Counted from the first letter of the stretch, positions 8,365-19,017 are shown. The stretch is DNA of 64,000 nt from Verrucomicrobiota bacterium (GCA_023269615.1 JAHFSY010000003.1:1-64000), one strand, 5' to 3'. Numbers and translations: made by a program. The notes: a model not told the origin generated them from the letters alone.

Positions 8365-9291
8365 ATGCACCTGTTGCGAAGTTTTTCCGAGCTTGCCCGC
8401 TTCAAGCGTCCCCTCTCCCTGGCACTGGGTGTGTTTGATGGCGTGCATGTGGGACACCAGTCGGTGATCCGCGAGGCCGTGTGGCAGGCGCGTTCGTTGA
8501 AGGGTGACGCTGCGATCCTCACGTTTCACCCGCACCCGGCCAAGGTGCTGCGCCCCGACCGCGCGCCATCCCTGCTCACGACGGAGCAGCAGGACTACGA
8601 GTTGTTTTCCGCGCTGGACACCGACGTGTGCCTCATCCTGGATTTCACGATGGAGCTGAGCCGACGCGAGCCGTCGGATTTCCTGGACGAGTTACGGCGG
8701 GCGGCGCCTTCATTGCGCGTGGTGGTCGTGGGGCCGGACTGGCATTTTGGGCATGACCGGGGGGGGAATTTCAAACTGCTGAAATCGTGGGCGGTGCAAA
8801 ATAAAATTCACGCCATCGAGGTGCCGCCCGTGCGTGCGGATGGGGAAGTGGTGAGCAGCACGATGATCCGCAGCCAGGTGCTCGATGGCAACCTCGCACT
8901 CGCGAATCCCCGGCTGGGGCGTCCCTATCAGGTGATGGGGCGCGTGGTGCCGGGTGACGGTTTTGGGGCGGAGATCGGGTTTCCGACGGCGAACCTTGAT
9001 CCCGAAAGTGAGTTGATCCCCGCGCGGGGCGTTTATGCGGCGCGAGCGCTGCTGGAGGGCGGTGTTTATGCGGCGGCAGTGAACATCGGCGTTCGCCCGA
9101 CCGTCTCGCGCACCGCGGAAGTCCGCGTGGAGGCCCATCTCCTGGATTTCGATGCCAACCTTTACGGCTATCACCTGCGCCTTGATTTCATTTCCCGCCT
9201 GCGTGAAGAACGCAAATTTCGCACCGCAGAGGACCTGAAAAAACAGATCGCATCCGACGCCGAATCCGCACGCCAGGCCGCGCATGGATGA
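8365..9291 (+). CDS. ribF: Bifunctional riboflavin kinase/FAD synthetase
   Basis: This 308-residue enzyme makes FMN from riboflavin and FAD from FMN. The N-terminal adenylyltransferase domain begins with LALGVFDGVHVGHQ, the HIGH-like motif. The flavokinase domain begins near residue 190 with GRPYQVMGRVVPGDGFGAEIGFPTANLD, holding the conserved G-F-P-T-A-N motif. The ATG at 8365 is preferred because family members start 10-20 residues before the first strand; the 44 open codons upstream have no similarity. No FMN riboswitch is visible upstream. Confidence 0.95.
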   Translation: MHLLRSFSELARFKRPLSLALGVFDGVHVGHQSVIREAVWQARSLKGDAAILTFHPHPAKVLRPDRAPSLLTTEQQDYELFSALDTDVCLILDFTMELSRREPSDFLDELRRAAPSLRVVVVGPDWHFGHDRGGNFKLLKSWAVQNKIHAIEVPPVRADGEVVSSTMIRSQVLDGNLALANPRLGRPYQVMGRVVPGDGFGAEIGFPTANLDPESELIPARGVYAARALLEGGVYAAAVNIGVRPTVSRTAEVRVEAHLLDFDANLYGYHLRLDFISRLREERKFRTAEDLKKQIASDAESARQAAHG

Positions 9292-9322
9292 AGGCAGATC
9301 CTCCGCTTGATATGCGGGAAAA

Positions 9323-9736
9323 TCAGGAGTAAGGACCCCAAAAGGTATTGTCTGCGGCCGCCGAGAGCGCCGCCTTGGTGTTGACACTCACGCTCAACTG
9401 GCTGCCAACCGTGATTGGTCCGCCGCCAGGGATGAACCCGTTGCCCAACAGGTCTGTGCCGTTGCTGCCTGCCAGCCTGCTGCCTGCTTTCAGGTAAGGT
9501 GTCGCATCCGACCAAGTGACGGGGTCAGTCTGCCGCTTGTTGTTTTCCAACGCATACTGCTCCTTGGCCGAGTCCACCATGCGGAACTCGTTGAGGATGA
9601 TGGATGCTTGCGAGCGCTGGCGTGCCCGTATGAAGCTGGGCACCGCAATGGCTGCAAGCAGGCCGATGATGGCTACCACGATCATGATTTCCACAAGCGT
9701 GAAGCCCTCTTGATCCCGACGGGAGGATGGAAACAT
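9323..9736 (-). CDS. Type IV pilin/pseudopilin-like protein (GspG-like)
   Basis: This 137-residue protein has a short leader MFPSSRRDQEG followed by FTLVEIMIVVAIIGLLAAIAVPS, the prepilin peptidase site and the hydrophobic assembly helix. The rest (RQRSQASIILNEFRMVDSAKEQYALEN) is like the small type II secretion/minor pilins common in PVC bacteria. It is likely exported, cleaved after Gly and built into a pilus or pseudopilus. No pilus assembly genes are adjacent, so the partner machinery is elsewhere. A 335-bp AT-rich gap separates it from the divergent regulator gene. Confidence 0.85.
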   Translation of the reverse strand: MFPSSRRDQEGFTLVEIMIVVAIIGLLAAIAVPSFIRARQRSQASIILNEFRMVDSAKEQYALENNKRQTDPVTWSDATPYLKAGSRLAGSNGTDLLGNGFIPGGGPITVGSQLSVSVNTKAALSAAADNTFWGPYS

Positions 9737-10071
9737 ACGATGACTCCTTTGTTATTAGGTTATTTATGAATATGGCTTAGATGAAGCATGGCCTCTGCCA
9801 CAATCATTCACCCTGGGCTTTACCTTAAAATGCACCGAATTTGAGAGGGTGTGGAAAGGGAAATTATCAGAATCGCTACAATGGATTTTTCTATGCGGCG
9901 CGTCGTAAAACCGCATGTTCATCCTAAATGCAGAAAAATCGCGAAAATCGGGCTATTTTTTGTTCTAAAGGATGAAAATCGGGCATTTTTGTTTTAAAAG
10001 TGCAAAATTATTGTTGCATCCATTATTAAAATGGATGTAAATGCGGCACTCAAGAGTAATTTTTGAACTGT
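9737..10071. other. AT-rich divergent intergenic region
   Basis: This 335-bp gap separates the leftward pilin gene and the rightward regulator gene and must hold both promoters. It is clearly richer in A+T than its surroundings. It contains a near-direct repeat (9943-10000) and a short palindrome ATCCAT-(7)-ATGGAT at about 10018-10036. No coding sequence is seen. Confidence 0.6.
9943..10000. promoter_or_regulatory. Tandem near-direct repeat, candidate operator
   Basis: GAAAATCGGGCTATTTTTTG followed by TTCTAAAG (9943-9970) is repeated at 9974-10000 with small changes. The unit spacing is 31 bp, about three helical turns. The site lies 70-130 bp upstream of an Lrp/AsnC-like gene. Tandem, phased sites are usual for that regulator class, so autoregulation is possible but inferred. 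Confidence 0.4.
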
Positions 10072-10647
10072 ATGAGAACTTTGGATGATCAGGAGAAGGC
10101 GGTAGTGCGGACGCTGGTGCGGGATCCGCGCATGAGTGATCATGCGATTTCGGAGAAAACCGGGGTGCCGGCCAAGACGCTTTCGCGCAAGCGCCGCCGC
10201 CTTGAGGAAGAAGGCGTGCTCTCATATCACACGATGATCAACATGATGGAAAGTGGCTCGGGGCATTTTACGACGCGTCACCTTTACATCATCAAGTTCC
10301 GGCTGGGCGTCACGAAAAAACAGATCGTGGACGAGATCAAGATCGAGCCGAACATCAAAAGCGTGTTCACGGAGCTGATTTTCGAAAGCCATATCGCGGA
10401 ACTTGATGGGCATATCGCGCTGCTGATGCTGATCGAGGGGAGGGACGACTCGGACGTGGTGGAGAGCATGCAGGCGAAGATCATTCCGTCGTTGAGGAAG
10501 AATCACGGCGCGGATTCGATCGAGGAAATCCAGACGCTCCGCGTGCTGGCGCCGATACGGATCATGCGGAATTACATCCCGATGGTGAACATGCATGAGG
10601 GCGTGATGAAAGAGACGTGGCCGGAGGACGCAATTTTTGTGGGATGA
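10072..10647 (+). CDS. Lrp/AsnC-like transcription regulator
   Basis: The 191-residue protein opens with a winged helix-turn-helix: LDDQEKAVVRTLVRDPRMSDHAISEKTGV, then PAKTLSRKRRRLEEEGVL near residues 4-50. Its C-terminal part carries beta-strand/helix patterns compatible with an effector-binding alpha/beta domain (HLYIIKFRLGVTKKQI, HIALLMLIEGRDDSDVVES). It resembles Lrp/AsnC-type regulators but is longer than the usual ~150. The ATG at 10072 is taken; a TTG three codons earlier is possible. The effector is unknown. It may control the divergent pilin gene, itself or the downstream gltBD. Confidence 0.6.
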   Translation: MRTLDDQEKAVVRTLVRDPRMSDHAISEKTGVPAKTLSRKRRRLEEEGVLSYHTMINMMESGSGHFTTRHLYIIKFRLGVTKKQIVDEIKIEPNIKSVFTELIFESHIAELDGHIALLMLIEGRDDSDVVESMQAKIIPSLRKNHGADSIEEIQTLRVLAPIRIMRNYIPMVNMHEGVMKETWPEDAIFVG

Positions 10648-10667
10648 GGAAAATTTATAAAATGAAC

Positions 10668-10905
10668 AGATTTCACAGAGTTTCGGAGAGTTTCGCGCAA
10701 AGGCGCAAAGGCGCAAAGGCCGCCCTTTGTCCCGTTCTCGTCCGCAGATTTCGCAGACTGACGCAGATTTCCAAACGGCATTCAACCGCGCCATTTTCAA
10801 TCGTCACTGGGGTGACGATTGAAAATGGCGCGCTTGGGATCAAGGGTCCGACGCAGCAGCTGAACCTTTGCGCCTTTGCGCCTTTGCGCGAGACTCTCCC
10901 TCTGG
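10668..10905. repeat. Hairpin repeat element, family A, copy 1
   Basis: This fills the gap between the regulator and gltB. Outer arms are inverted GCGCAAAGGCGCAAAGG tracts (about 10687-10720 and 10865-10898). Inside are CGCAGATTTCGCAGA-like tracts and a perfect 20-bp stem, 10788-10807 with 10812-10831 (GCGCCATTTTCAATCGTCAC and its complement). The stem is followed by TTGGGATCAAGGG. Copies 2 and 3 are at 28936 and 60647. The rest of 10648-10951 holds nothing else recognisable. Confidence 0.8.
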
Positions 10906-10951
10906 TCCTTACGGGGTCAACGACCCTGTCGACAGCAGATCCTCTTTGCAA

Positions 10952-13900
10952 ATGAAGATGACACGCCAACGCATTCACGGACTTCCGCGGGCGCAGGGGT
11001 TGTATGATCCGCGCTTTGAGCATGACGCTTGCGGGACGGGCTTTGTCGTGAACGTGAAGGGGAGGAAATCGCATGAGATTGTGCGCCAGGCGCTCACCGT
11101 GCTGAACAACCTGGCCCATCGTGGTGCGTGCGGGTGCGAGGCGAACACGGGCGATGGCGCGGGAATTCTTTTGCAGACGCCGCATGCATTTCTCAAACAG
11201 GCGTGTTCGGACGCGCGCATCGAACTTCCCCCGCCAGGCGAATACGGCGTGGGGATGGTTTACCTGCCGACGAATGCCAAGGAGCGCAAGGCTTGCGAAA
11301 AAATGTTCGACAGCATTGTGCTTGAAGAGGGGCAGCGCGTGCTGGGCTGGCGCACGGTCCCGACGAACAACGCGACGCTCGGCAACACGGCAAAATCCGC
11401 GGAGCCACTCATTCGCCAGGTTTTTATCGGGCGCAGCCCGAAGATCGCCGACGACATGGCGTTCGAGCGCAAATTGTACGTCATCCGCCGCCGCGCGGAA
11501 AATGCGATCCGCTATTCGGGCATGAACGGTGGCGACCGTTTTTATGTCACGAGCCTTTCCCACAGGACGATCATCTACAAGGGCATGCTGATGTCGGAGC
11601 AGGTGGAGGATTTTTATCCCGAGCTGGCCGATCCCTCGGTGGAGAGCGCGCTGGCGCTGGTGCATTCGCGCTTCAGCACCAACACGTTTCCCACGTGGGA
11701 GCGCTCGCACCCTTATCGCTACGTGGCGCATAACGGTGAAATCAACACGCTGCGCGGGAACGTCAACTGGATGCAGGCGCGCGAGGCCGTGTTTGCGTCG
11801 GACCTTTTCGGAGACGACCTTCCAAAAATTCTCCCGGTGGTCCAGACCGATGGCAGCGACTCGGCGATGTTCGACAATTGCCTGGAGCTGCTTGTGCTGG
11901 GTGGGCGCCCGCTGCCGCACGCGATGATGATGATGATTCCCGAGCCGTGGACGAATCATGAGAGCATGAGCGACGAGAGAAAGGCGTTTTATGAATATCA
12001 CAGTTGCCTCATGGAGCCGTGGGATGGCCCGGCCTCGATCGCGTTCACCGACGGCGTCCAGATCGGCGCGGTGCTCGACCGCAACGGGCTGCGCCCGTCG
12101 CGCTATTACGTGACGAAGGACGACCTGGTGGTGATGGCTTCCGAGGTGGGCGTGCTCGACATCCCGCCGGACCGCGTGCTGGAGAAGCAACGTCTCAAGC
12201 CCGGTCGCATGTTCCTGATTGACACGAAGGAGGGGCGCATCATTGCGGACGAGGAGATCAAGCAGAAGGTCGCGACGGAGCATCCGTATCGTTTGTGGCT
12301 GGAGGAGAACAGCGTGTCACTCGACGATCTGCCCGGGGTGAAGGAGCTTCCCGAGACGAATCACGAGACCGTGTTGCAGCGTCAGCATGCGTTTGGTTAC
12401 ACGATCGAGGATGTGCGCCTGCTGATGTCGCCGATGGCAAGCAACGGCGTGGAGGCCATTGGTTCGATGGGTACCGACACGCCGCTCGCAGTGCTGTCGG
12501 ACAAGCCGCAGCTTCTTTATAATTATTTCAAACAGCTTTTCGCGCAGGTGACCAATCCTCCGATTGATTGTATCCGCGAGGAAATCGTCACGTCGACCGA
12601 GACCACCATTGGCACGGAACGAAACCTTCTCAAGCCTGTTCCGGAAAGCTGCCACCTGCTGAAGCTCAAGACTCCGATCCTCACGAACGAGGATCTGGCG
12701 CGTCTCGTAAACATCAAGGAGCCCGGTTTCAAATCCGTGACGATCCCGATGCTTTACAAGGTTGCCGATGGTCACAAGGGGCTGGAGAAGGCGATGAAGG
12801 AAATTTTCAACCTGTCAAGCGGTGCGATCGAGGAGGGGGCGAACATCGTGATTTTGTCGGATCGCGGGATCACACGCGAACTCGCCCCGATTCCCGCGCT
12901 GCTTGCCTGCTCGGGTCTGCATCACCATCTCATCCGCGCCGGCACGCGCACCCGGGTGGGGCTCGTGCTCGAGACGGGGGAGCCGCGCGAAGTGCATCAT
13001 TTCGCATTGCTCATCGGCTACGGCGCGGGCGCGATCAATCCGTACGTCGCCTTCGAGACGCTCGACGACATGATCCGCCAGGGGATGCTGCCGAAGCTGA
13101 CGCACAAGGACGCTTGCAAGAATTTTTGCAAGGCGGTGGTGAAGGGCGTGGTGAAGGTGATTTCGAAGATGGGGATTTCCACGATCCAGAGTTATCGTGG
13201 CGCGCAGATTTTCGAGACGGTCGGCCTGAAGCAATCCGTCGTGAAGCGCTATTTCACCGGCACGGCTTCGCGCATCGAGGGCGTGGGGCTTGACGTGCTG
13301 GCGCGCGAGGTCCAGGCGCGCCACGACCACGCGTTTCCGCTGCGACCCGTGAACGGGCGTGTGCTCGACGTGGGCGGCCAGTACCAGTGGCGTGCCGAGG
13401 GCGAGGTTCATCTCTTCAGCCCGCAGACGATCCACAAGCTGCAGCTCGCCTGCCGCACCAACAATTACCGTGTGTTCAAGGAATACACCCAGCTCGTCAA
13501 CGACCAGACAAAAAAACATTGCACGCTGCGCGGGCTTTTCGATTTGAAATTCGCCCCGACCCCGATTCCGATCGAGGAGGTGGAATCGGTGGATGAGATC
13601 GTGAAGCGGTTCAAGACGGGCGCGATGTCGTACGGCTCGATCAGCAAGGAGGCGCACGAGGGCCTCGCCGTCGCGATGAACCGCATCGGCGGCAGGAGCA
13701 ACACGGGCGAGGGCGGCGAGGATCCCGCACGCTACACGCTGGATTCCAACGGTGACTCGCGCAACAGCGCCATCAAGCAGGTCGCGTCGGCGCGTTTTGG
13801 CGTGACGAGCAATTACCTGGTGAACGCACGCGAGCTGCAGATCAAAATGGCGCAGGGCGCGAAACCGGGCGAAGGAGGACAGCTTCCCGGGGCCAAAGTC

Positions 13901-15565
13901 TATCCGTGGATTGCCAAGGTGAGGCATGCGACGCCGGGCGTCGGCTTGATTTCGCCCCCGCCGCATCACGATATTTATTCGATCGAGGACCTCGCGCAAC
14001 TCATCCACGACTTGAAGAACGCGAACCATCATGCGCGCATTAGCGTGAAGCTCGTGTCGGAGGTCGGCGTTGGAACTGTCGCGGCGGGCGTGGCCAAGGC
14101 ACATGCCGACGTGGTGTTGATCAGCGGTTACGACGGCGGAACGGGCGCGTCCCCGCAAACGAGCATCAAGCACGCCGGCCTGCCGTGGGAGCTTGGGCTT
14201 GCGGAAACGCACCAGACGCTTTTGCTCAACAACCTGCGCAGCCGCATTGCGGTGGAGACCGACGGGCAGTTGAAGACGGGGCGCGACGTGGTGATCGCGG
14301 CATTGCTGGGCGCCGAGGAATTCGGCTTTGCCACTTCGCCGCTCGTGGTGCTGGGATGCATCATGATGCGGGTATGCCATCTCAACACCTGCCCCGTGGG
14401 CGTGGCGACGCAGGACCCGCAGTTGCGCGCGCGCTTCACGGGTGACCCGGCGCACGTGGTGAATTTCATGCGGTTCATCGCCGAGGAGGCAAGGGAGGTC
14501 ATGGCGCAACTGGGTTTCCGCACCATCGTGGAAATGGTGGGGCGCGTGGACAAGATCGAGCCGCGCAAGGCCGTGGAGCACTGGAAGGCCAAGGGGCTCG
14601 ATTTCTCAAAAATTCTTTTCCAGCCGAAAGTGGCGAAAGACGTGGGGCGTTATTGCCAGATTCCACAGGACCACGGTCTTGACCTGGCTCTCGACAATCG
14701 CGTGCTGCTCAGGGTGTGTGAGCCCGCGCTCGAACGCGGCGAACCCGTGCGCGCGACCCTGCCCATCCGCAACACCAACCGCGTGGTGGGAACGATCCTT
14801 GGCAGCGAGGTGACTCGGCGTTATGGAATCAAGGGGCTGCCCGATGACGCCATCCATCTTCATTTCAAGGGTTCGGCGGGGCAAAGCTTCGGTGCGTTCA
14901 TTCCATGCGGAGTCACACTCGCGCTTGAGGGCGACGCCAACGATTACGTCGGCAAGGGACTTTCCGGCGGGCGGATCATCGTGCGTCCCCCCGACGGCGT
15001 CGCATTCGCGGCTGAGGACAACATGATCATCGGCAACGTGGCGTTTTACGGCGCGACATCCGGCGAGGCTTACATCAACGGAAAATCCGGCGAACGCTTC
15101 TGCGTGCGCAACAGCGGAGTCCACGCCGTCGTGGAAGCCGTGGGAGACCACGGTTGCGAATACATGACCGGCGGACGCGTGGTGGTGCTCGGTTCGACGG
15201 GCAGAAATTTTGCGGCGGGAATGTCCGGCGGCGTCGCGTACGTGCTCGACCAGGCGGATGATTTCAAGCCGCGCTGCAACCAGCAGATGGTGGGGCTTGA
15301 GCGAATCGAGGACCCGACGGAGGCCGAGGAAGTCCGCCAGATGATCCAGCGCCACGCCAATCATACGAAGAGCAAGCTCGCATGGAAGGTGCTCGCGCTC
15401 TGGGACGAGATGCTCCCGAAATTCGTCAAAGTCATGCCGAAGGATTACAAGCGCATGCTCACCGCCATTGACCGCGTGAAGAAAACCGGCATCAGCGGTG
15501 ACGAGGCCGTGATGGTCGCCTTCGAGGAAAACGCGCACGACGAGGCCCGGGTGGGAGGAAGCTGA
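10952..15565 (+). CDS. gltB: Glutamate synthase (NADPH), large subunit
   Basis: This ~1537-residue enzyme transfers the amide of glutamine to 2-oxoglutarate. The class II amidotransferase domain begins at HDACGTGF, whose Cys becomes the N-terminal nucleophile after removal of about 20 residues. The FMN/synthase domain contains GAMSYGSIS and [13 protein letters not shown]. The 3Fe-4S ligands are in [15 protein letters not shown]. The C-terminal GXGXG beta-helix follows ([21 protein letters not shown]). The start is the ATG at 10952 or the one at 10958. It pairs with gltD downstream for ammonium assimilation. Confidence 0.97.
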   Translation: MKMTRQRIHGLPRAQGLYDPRFEHDACGTGFVVNVKGRKSHEIVRQALTVLNNLAHRGACGCEANTGDGAGILLQTPHAFLKQACSDARIELPPPGEYGVGMVYLPTNAKERKACEKMFDSIVLEEGQRVLGWRTVPTNNATLGNTAKSAEPLIRQVFIGRSPKIADDMAFERKLYVIRRRAENAIRYSGMNGGDRFYVTSLSHRTIIYKGMLMSEQVEDFYPELADPSVESALALVHSRFSTNTFPTWERSHPYRYVAHNGEINTLRGNVNWMQAREAVFASDLFGDDLPKILPVVQTDGSDSAMFDNCLELLVLGGRPLPHAMMMMIPEPWTNHESMSDERKAFYEYHSCLMEPWDGPASIAFTDGVQIGAVLDRNGLRPSRYYVTKDDLVVMASEVGVLDIPPDRVLEKQRLKPGRMFLIDTKEGRIIADEEIKQKVATEHPYRLWLEENSVSLDDLPGVKELPETNHETVLQRQHAFGYTIEDVRLLMSPMASNGVEAIGSMGTDTPLAVLSDKPQLLYNYFKQLFAQVTNPPIDCIREEIVTSTETTIGTERNLLKPVPESCHLLKLKTPILTNEDLARLVNIKEPGFKSVTIPMLYKVADGHKGLEKAMKEIFNLSSGAIEEGANIVILSDRGITRELAPIPALLACSGLHHHLIRAGTRTRVGLVLETGEPREVHHFALLIGYGAGAINPYVAFETLDDMIRQGMLPKLTHKDACKNFCKAVVKGVVKVISKMGISTIQSYRGAQIFETVGLKQSVVKRYFTGTASRIEGVGLDVLAREVQARHDHAFPLRPVNGRVLDVGGQYQWRAEGEVHLFSPQTIHKLQLACRTNNYRVFKEYTQLVNDQTKKHCTLRGLFDLKFAPTPIPIEEVESVDEIVKRFKTGAMSYGSISKEAHEGLAVAMNRIGGRSNTGEGGEDPARYTLDSNGDSRNSAIKQVASARFGVTSNYLVNARELQIKMAQGAKPGEGGQLPGAKVYPWIAKVRHATPGVGLISPPPHHDIYSIEDLAQLIHDLKNANHHARISVKLVSEVGVGTVAAGVAKAHADVVLISGYDGGTGASPQTSIKHAGLPWELGLAETHQTLLLNNLRSRIAVETDGQLKTGRDVVIAALLGAEEFGFATSPLVVLGCIMMRVCHLNTCPVGVATQDPQLRARFTGDPAHVVNFMRFIAEEAREVMAQLGFRTIVEMVGRVDKIEPRKAVEHWKAKGLDFSKILFQPKVAKDVGRYCQIPQDHGLDLALDNRVLLRVCEPALERGEPVRATLPIRNTNRVVGTILGSEVTRRYGIKGLPDDAIHLHFKGSAGQSFGAFIPCGVTLALEGDANDYVGKGLSGGRIIVRPPDGVAFAAEDNMIIGNVAFYGATSGEAYINGKSGERFCVRNSGVHAVVEAVGDHGCEYMTGGRVVVLGSTGRNFAAGMSGGVAYVLDQADDFKPRCNQQMVGLERIEDPTEAEEVRQMIQRHANHTKSKLAWKVLALWDEMLPKFVKVMPKDYKRMLTAIDRVKKTGISGDEAVMVAFEENAHDEARVGGS

Positions 15566-15569
15566 GGGG

Positions 15570-15812
15570 AGCTGCTGGCTTCTAGCTCCTAGCCTCTGGA
15601 TTTTATTTATGATCATCAACATCTCGGATTCAACAAATTCTGTTGTTCTCTTGCAGGAGGTAGGGCGCGTTCGCCGAACGCGCCGAAACGCGGCAAATCC
15701 ACTGAGCCAGTGTGATTCTCCCGAGATGGATTTGTCACCCCGCGGCGCGCTCGGCGAGCACGCCCTACCTTCAAATCTCAACCCAGCAGCTAGCAGCTAG
15801 AAGCCAGCAGCT
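15570..15812. repeat. Nested inverted-repeat element between gltB and gltD
   Basis: The outer 23-bp arms, 15570-15592 and 15790-15812, are inverted copies with one mismatch (AGCTGCTGGCTTCTAGCT...). Inside is an inverted pair of the GGTAGGGCG family at 15659-15684 and 15744-15770. Between them lie fragments related to ATCTCGGATTCAACAAATTC and GAGATGGATTTGTC. The whole gap is therefore an approximately symmetric 240-bp structure that splits a normally tight operon. Confidence 0.8.
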
Positions 15813-15822
15813 CTCTCCCCCC

Positions 15823-17304
15823 ATGGGCAAACCGACAGGATTCATCGAATACTTGCGCGAGCTTCCGCTCGACCGTGACGCCGTCAAACGCATCAAGGAC
15901 TGGAAGGAATTTCACCTTCACATGGATGAGGGAAAAATCCGCGAGCAGGGCGCGCGCTGCATGGATTGCGGCACGCCTTTCTGCCACACGGGCCAGTTGA
16001 TCGGCGGCATGGCGTCGGGTTGCCCGATCAACAATCTCATCCCCGAGTGGAACGACCTCGTCTATCGCGGCCTCTGGCGCGAGGCGCTCGACCGCCTGCA
16101 CAAGACAAATAATTTTCCGGAATTCACGGGCCGCGTCTGCCCCGCGCCCTGCGAAGGCTCCTGCGTGCTCGGCATCAATGCGCCGCCCGTGACAATCAAG
16201 AACATCGAGGTCTCGATCATTGACAAGGGTTTTGAGGAGGGATGGGTCGTTCCCGAAACTCCCGTCGCACGCACCGGCAAGAAGGTGGCCGTTGTCGGTT
16301 CGGGACCCGCCGGGCTTTCCTGCGCGGCGCAGCTCAACAAGGCCGGTCATCTCGTCACGGTGTTTGAGCGCTCCGATCGCATCGGCGGTTTGCTCATGTA
16401 CGGCATCCCCAACATGAAGCTCGACAAGTCCGTCGTGCAACGCCGTGTGGACCTCATGGCAAAGGAAGGCGTGGCGTTTGTTCCCAACACCGAGGTGGGT
16501 AAAAATTATCCGGCGGAAAAACTGATGAAGGATTTCGACGCCGTCGTGATCGCCACCGGCGCGACCAAGGCACGCGATCTCCCGATCGAAGGACGCCAGC
16601 TCAAGGGCATCCATCTTGCCGTTCCCTTTTTGCACATCAATACGAAGAGCCTGCTGGACGACAAGAGCGGACCGGATTTCATCTCGGCGAAGGACAAGGA
16701 CGTGATGGTCATTGGCGGTGGCGACACGGGCACCGATTGCGTGGGCACCTCGATGCGTCACGGTTGCAAAAGCCTGGTGCAGCTCGAAATCCTGCCACGC
16801 CCTCCCAACGATCGGGCCGCAAACAATCCATGGCCCGAATGGCCCAAGGTGTACAAGATGGATTACGGACAGGAGGAGGCGGCCGCCAAATTTGGCGCCG
16901 ACCCGCGCATGTATTGCATCACCGCGAAAAAATTCGACGGCGATGACAAGGGTAACGTGAAAGCCGTGCACACCGTCGGGATCGAGTGGGCGAAGGATGA
17001 CCAGGGGCGATTTGTGCCGAAGGAAATTCCCGGCACCGAAAAAGTAATGCCCGCCCAGCTCGTCCTGCTCGCGATGGGATTTCTCGGACCGGAAGAATCG
17101 CTGCTCGACCAGTTGAAAATTGAAAAGGATTCGCGCTCCAACGCCAAAGCCGATTTTGGAAAATTTGCTACGAGCGTAAAGGGCGTCTTCGCCGCCGGCG
17201 ACGCGCGTCGGGGCCAGAGCCTGGTGGTGTGGGCCTTCAACGAAGGAAGAGCCGCGGCAAGGGAATGCGATCGTTACCTGATGGGGACGACGGATCTGCC
17301 CTGA
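15823..17304 (+). CDS. gltD: Glutamate synthase (NADPH), small subunit
   Basis: This 493-residue subunit passes electrons from NADPH through FAD and Fe-S centres to GltB. The N-terminal cysteine clusters are [18 protein letters not shown] and CPAPCEGSC (residues ~45-115). The FAD site is [14 protein letters not shown] near 155 and the NADPH site is [13 protein letters not shown] near 295. The closing [16 protein letters not shown] is the second FAD motif. The ATG at 15823 gives the standard [10 protein letters not shown] start; upstream codons fall in a repeat. It lies 257 bp after gltB. Confidence 0.96.
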   Translation: MGKPTGFIEYLRELPLDRDAVKRIKDWKEFHLHMDEGKIREQGARCMDCGTPFCHTGQLIGGMASGCPINNLIPEWNDLVYRGLWREALDRLHKTNNFPEFTGRVCPAPCEGSCVLGINAPPVTIKNIEVSIIDKGFEEGWVVPETPVARTGKKVAVVGSGPAGLSCAAQLNKAGHLVTVFERSDRIGGLLMYGIPNMKLDKSVVQRRVDLMAKEGVAFVPNTEVGKNYPAEKLMKDFDAVVIATGATKARDLPIEGRQLKGIHLAVPFLHINTKSLLDDKSGPDFISAKDKDVMVIGGGDTGTDCVGTSMRHGCKSLVQLEILPRPPNDRAANNPWPEWPKVYKMDYGQEEAAAKFGADPRMYCITAKKFDGDDKGNVKAVHTVGIEWAKDDQGRFVPKEIPGTEKVMPAQLVLLAMGFLGPEESLLDQLKIEKDSRSNAKADFGKFATSVKGVFAAGDARRGQSLVVWAFNEGRAAARECDRYLMGTTDLP

Positions 17305-17422
17305 GTCCCAGCGATCAGCGGTCGGCATTCAGCTTTCAGAGGTTGCTGGCAAACATCCGCCAGGCCGCGCCCCGGCCCGCCAGTACTTGAGCCCAAGCCC
17401 CTGAAGTGCTACATTCCACGGC

Positions 17423-18007
17423 ATGGGCAAGCTTCTAAAAAGCTGGCGGATTCGGATTCTGTTGATTCTGATTTTGTTGGTTGGTATCGGAGCATTCACA
17501 TGGTCATGCCTCGATCAAGTATCCAAGCTTCGTCTCAAAGCAAACCTTGGAGATGCACGATCACAGTTTTATCTGGGCTCTGAAGTGTATGGGAGTGGAT
17601 ACGGGGAGATAGCGAAAGATTCCAAACAAGCGTTCAAGTGGATACGGATGTCTGCTGATAAAGGCTATCCGATGGCACAGCTTGATATGGGTGCCATGTA
17701 CGCAAAAGGCATGGGCGTACCAAAGGATGAAGCAGAGTCCCTCAAATGGTACCACAAGGCGGCTGAGAATTGGCGCAAAAGCGCAGAGCATGGTGATGCT
17801 GATTCGCAATTGTGGCTTGGGGTAATGCATCGGGATGGTCTTGGCATGGGCAAAGATCCCGTCGAAGCTTATAAATGTTTCATTCTGGCGTCCGCTGAGC
17901 CCAGGCAATTGGGAGTTGCTTGTCGTGACCAAATTTCCAAGCAGATGACACCCGAAGAAATCTCCGAGGGCAAACAACGGGCCTCGGCTTTTGTTGCCAG
18001 GAAATAG
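17423..18007 (+). CDS. Membrane-anchored Sel1-repeat protein
   Basis: The 194-residue protein has an N-terminal hydrophobic segment (residues 11-30, LLILILLVGIGAFTW) that is a signal anchor or uncleaved signal peptide. Three Sel1-like repeats follow: GDARSQFYLGSEVYGSG, GYPMAQLDMGAMYAKGMGV and GDADSQLWLGVMHRDG. Such solenoids hold protein partners. The C-terminal MTPEEISEGKQRASAF tail resembles the end of the Sel1 part of the larger fusion at 53309, hinting at a local paralogous group. Function unknown. Confidence 0.75.
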   Translation: MGKLLKSWRIRILLILILLVGIGAFTWSCLDQVSKLRLKANLGDARSQFYLGSEVYGSGYGEIAKDSKQAFKWIRMSADKGYPMAQLDMGAMYAKGMGVPKDEAESLKWYHKAAENWRKSAEHGDADSQLWLGVMHRDGLGMGKDPVEAYKCFILASAEPRQLGVACRDQISKQMTPEEISEGKQRASAFVARK

Positions 18008-18052
18008 TCCGGCGGCAAAGCCGATCTCGAAGAGCCTGTAGTCAACTGCCTG

Positions 18053-18538
18053 ATGAAGCAACGCTACGAGCTTTGGGAAAGCGACGATTCCAACACCCTC
18101 GTTGCGGCGACAGGGGAGCATCGGGGCATGACCATGTGCGAACCGAACAGTCGCCTGATTTTGATCATCGAGGCGGATTCATGGGAGGAAGCAAGAAGCC
18201 TGCAAGAAGATTATCTCTACCATGGTGGACGGGAGAAGCTTGGCCCGTTGGATATTCCCGCTTCCGACTTTCAAATTTCAACATACCCCTGCGGCCTGCG
18301 TGAAGCAGATATCGTGGAGATCATCGAAGAACACCCGATCACGGACCCCGAAGGACGAGAGTATCAATCTTTTCCAAAGGGTTCAAAATTCCGGATTTAT
18401 CCCGGCGACAAGGCTTTTCCACAGATCATCCTGGCCAGAAGAATAGACGACAACGGCATCGGGCAATTTCACTCCATCAGAGATTTTGAAGCTGTTCGAC
18501 ATTGTTATCGGAAACTGGAAAATAGCGACGATTTGTAA
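18053..18538 (+). CDS. Hypothetical protein
   Basis: A 161-residue soluble protein beginning MKQRYELWESDDSNTLVAA. It has no signal peptide or membrane helix. It is rich in acidic residues and aromatic pairs and ends RDFEAVRHCYRKLENSDDL. I do not recognise its family. It starts 45 bp after the Sel1 gene, same strand, and codon use looks native, so it is probably real and perhaps co-expressed with the Sel1 gene. Confidence 0.55.
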   Translation: MKQRYELWESDDSNTLVAATGEHRGMTMCEPNSRLILIIEADSWEEARSLQEDYLYHGGREKLGPLDIPASDFQISTYPCGLREADIVEIIEEHPITDPEGREYQSFPKGSKFRIYPGDKAFPQIILARRIDDNGIGQFHSIRDFEAVRHCYRKLENSDDL

Positions 18539-18615
18539 ATGCACCATCAGTTGCTGCCCTGCGCCAGACGTTGAGTTCGGTTGACAGCGCAGCATTATAG
18601 AGGTTGAATGACCGC

Positions 18616-19017
18616 ATGAAAAATTCTTTTTGTCTTCAACGTTTCAGCATTCTCATCTTCAGTCTCATCGTCGGCATGTCCTTGGTGGCGATACCAGCGA
18701 CCGTACAGGCCCGTTCGGATGATTTGATCATTGGCGCCATCGAACAAGTTGGCAAAAGAACCCACCGCGATATGGTCATTGTGGACAAGGACGAAATCAT
18801 TGTCGCGGACGCCATTCGTTCCGAAGTCGGAAAAAAATTCCTCTATGATTCGCCTGGCGAAGAAGTGGATAAGACGCTCGAGGATGGCAAGACACGGACT
18901 TTCGTTGAAAAGAGCAAGGACTATCCCAAGGGCATCAAGCAGACGGTTTATGCGATCAAGGATGACGACGGTGACATCATTGGAGCGGTGATCGTTTCGG
19001 TTCCGATCTCCAAGTAA
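18616..19017 (+). CDS. Small secreted protein of unknown function
   Basis: From the ATG at 18616 it has 133 residues. A signal peptide is clear: basic start, hydrophobic core FSILIFSLIVGMSLVAI and a likely cut after VQA near residue 32. The mature part (DDLIIGAIEQVGKRTHRDMVIVDKDEIIVADAI ending IIGAVIVSVPISK) alternates beta strands and helices in a way reminiscent of a small sensor-like domain, but no family is certain. A TTG four codons upstream is an alternative start. Confidence 0.6.
   Translation: MKNSFCLQRFSILIFSLIVGMSLVAIPATVQARSDDLIIGAIEQVGKRTHRDMVIVDKDEIIVADAIRSEVGKKFLYDSPGEEVDKTLEDGKTRTFVEKSKDYPKGIKQTVYAIKDDDGDIIGAVIVSVPISK

Noticed and set aside
12815..14581. Long open minus-strand frame opposite gltB
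   Set aside because: This is the antisense shadow of a well-conserved glutamate synthase; composition is unlike real proteins.
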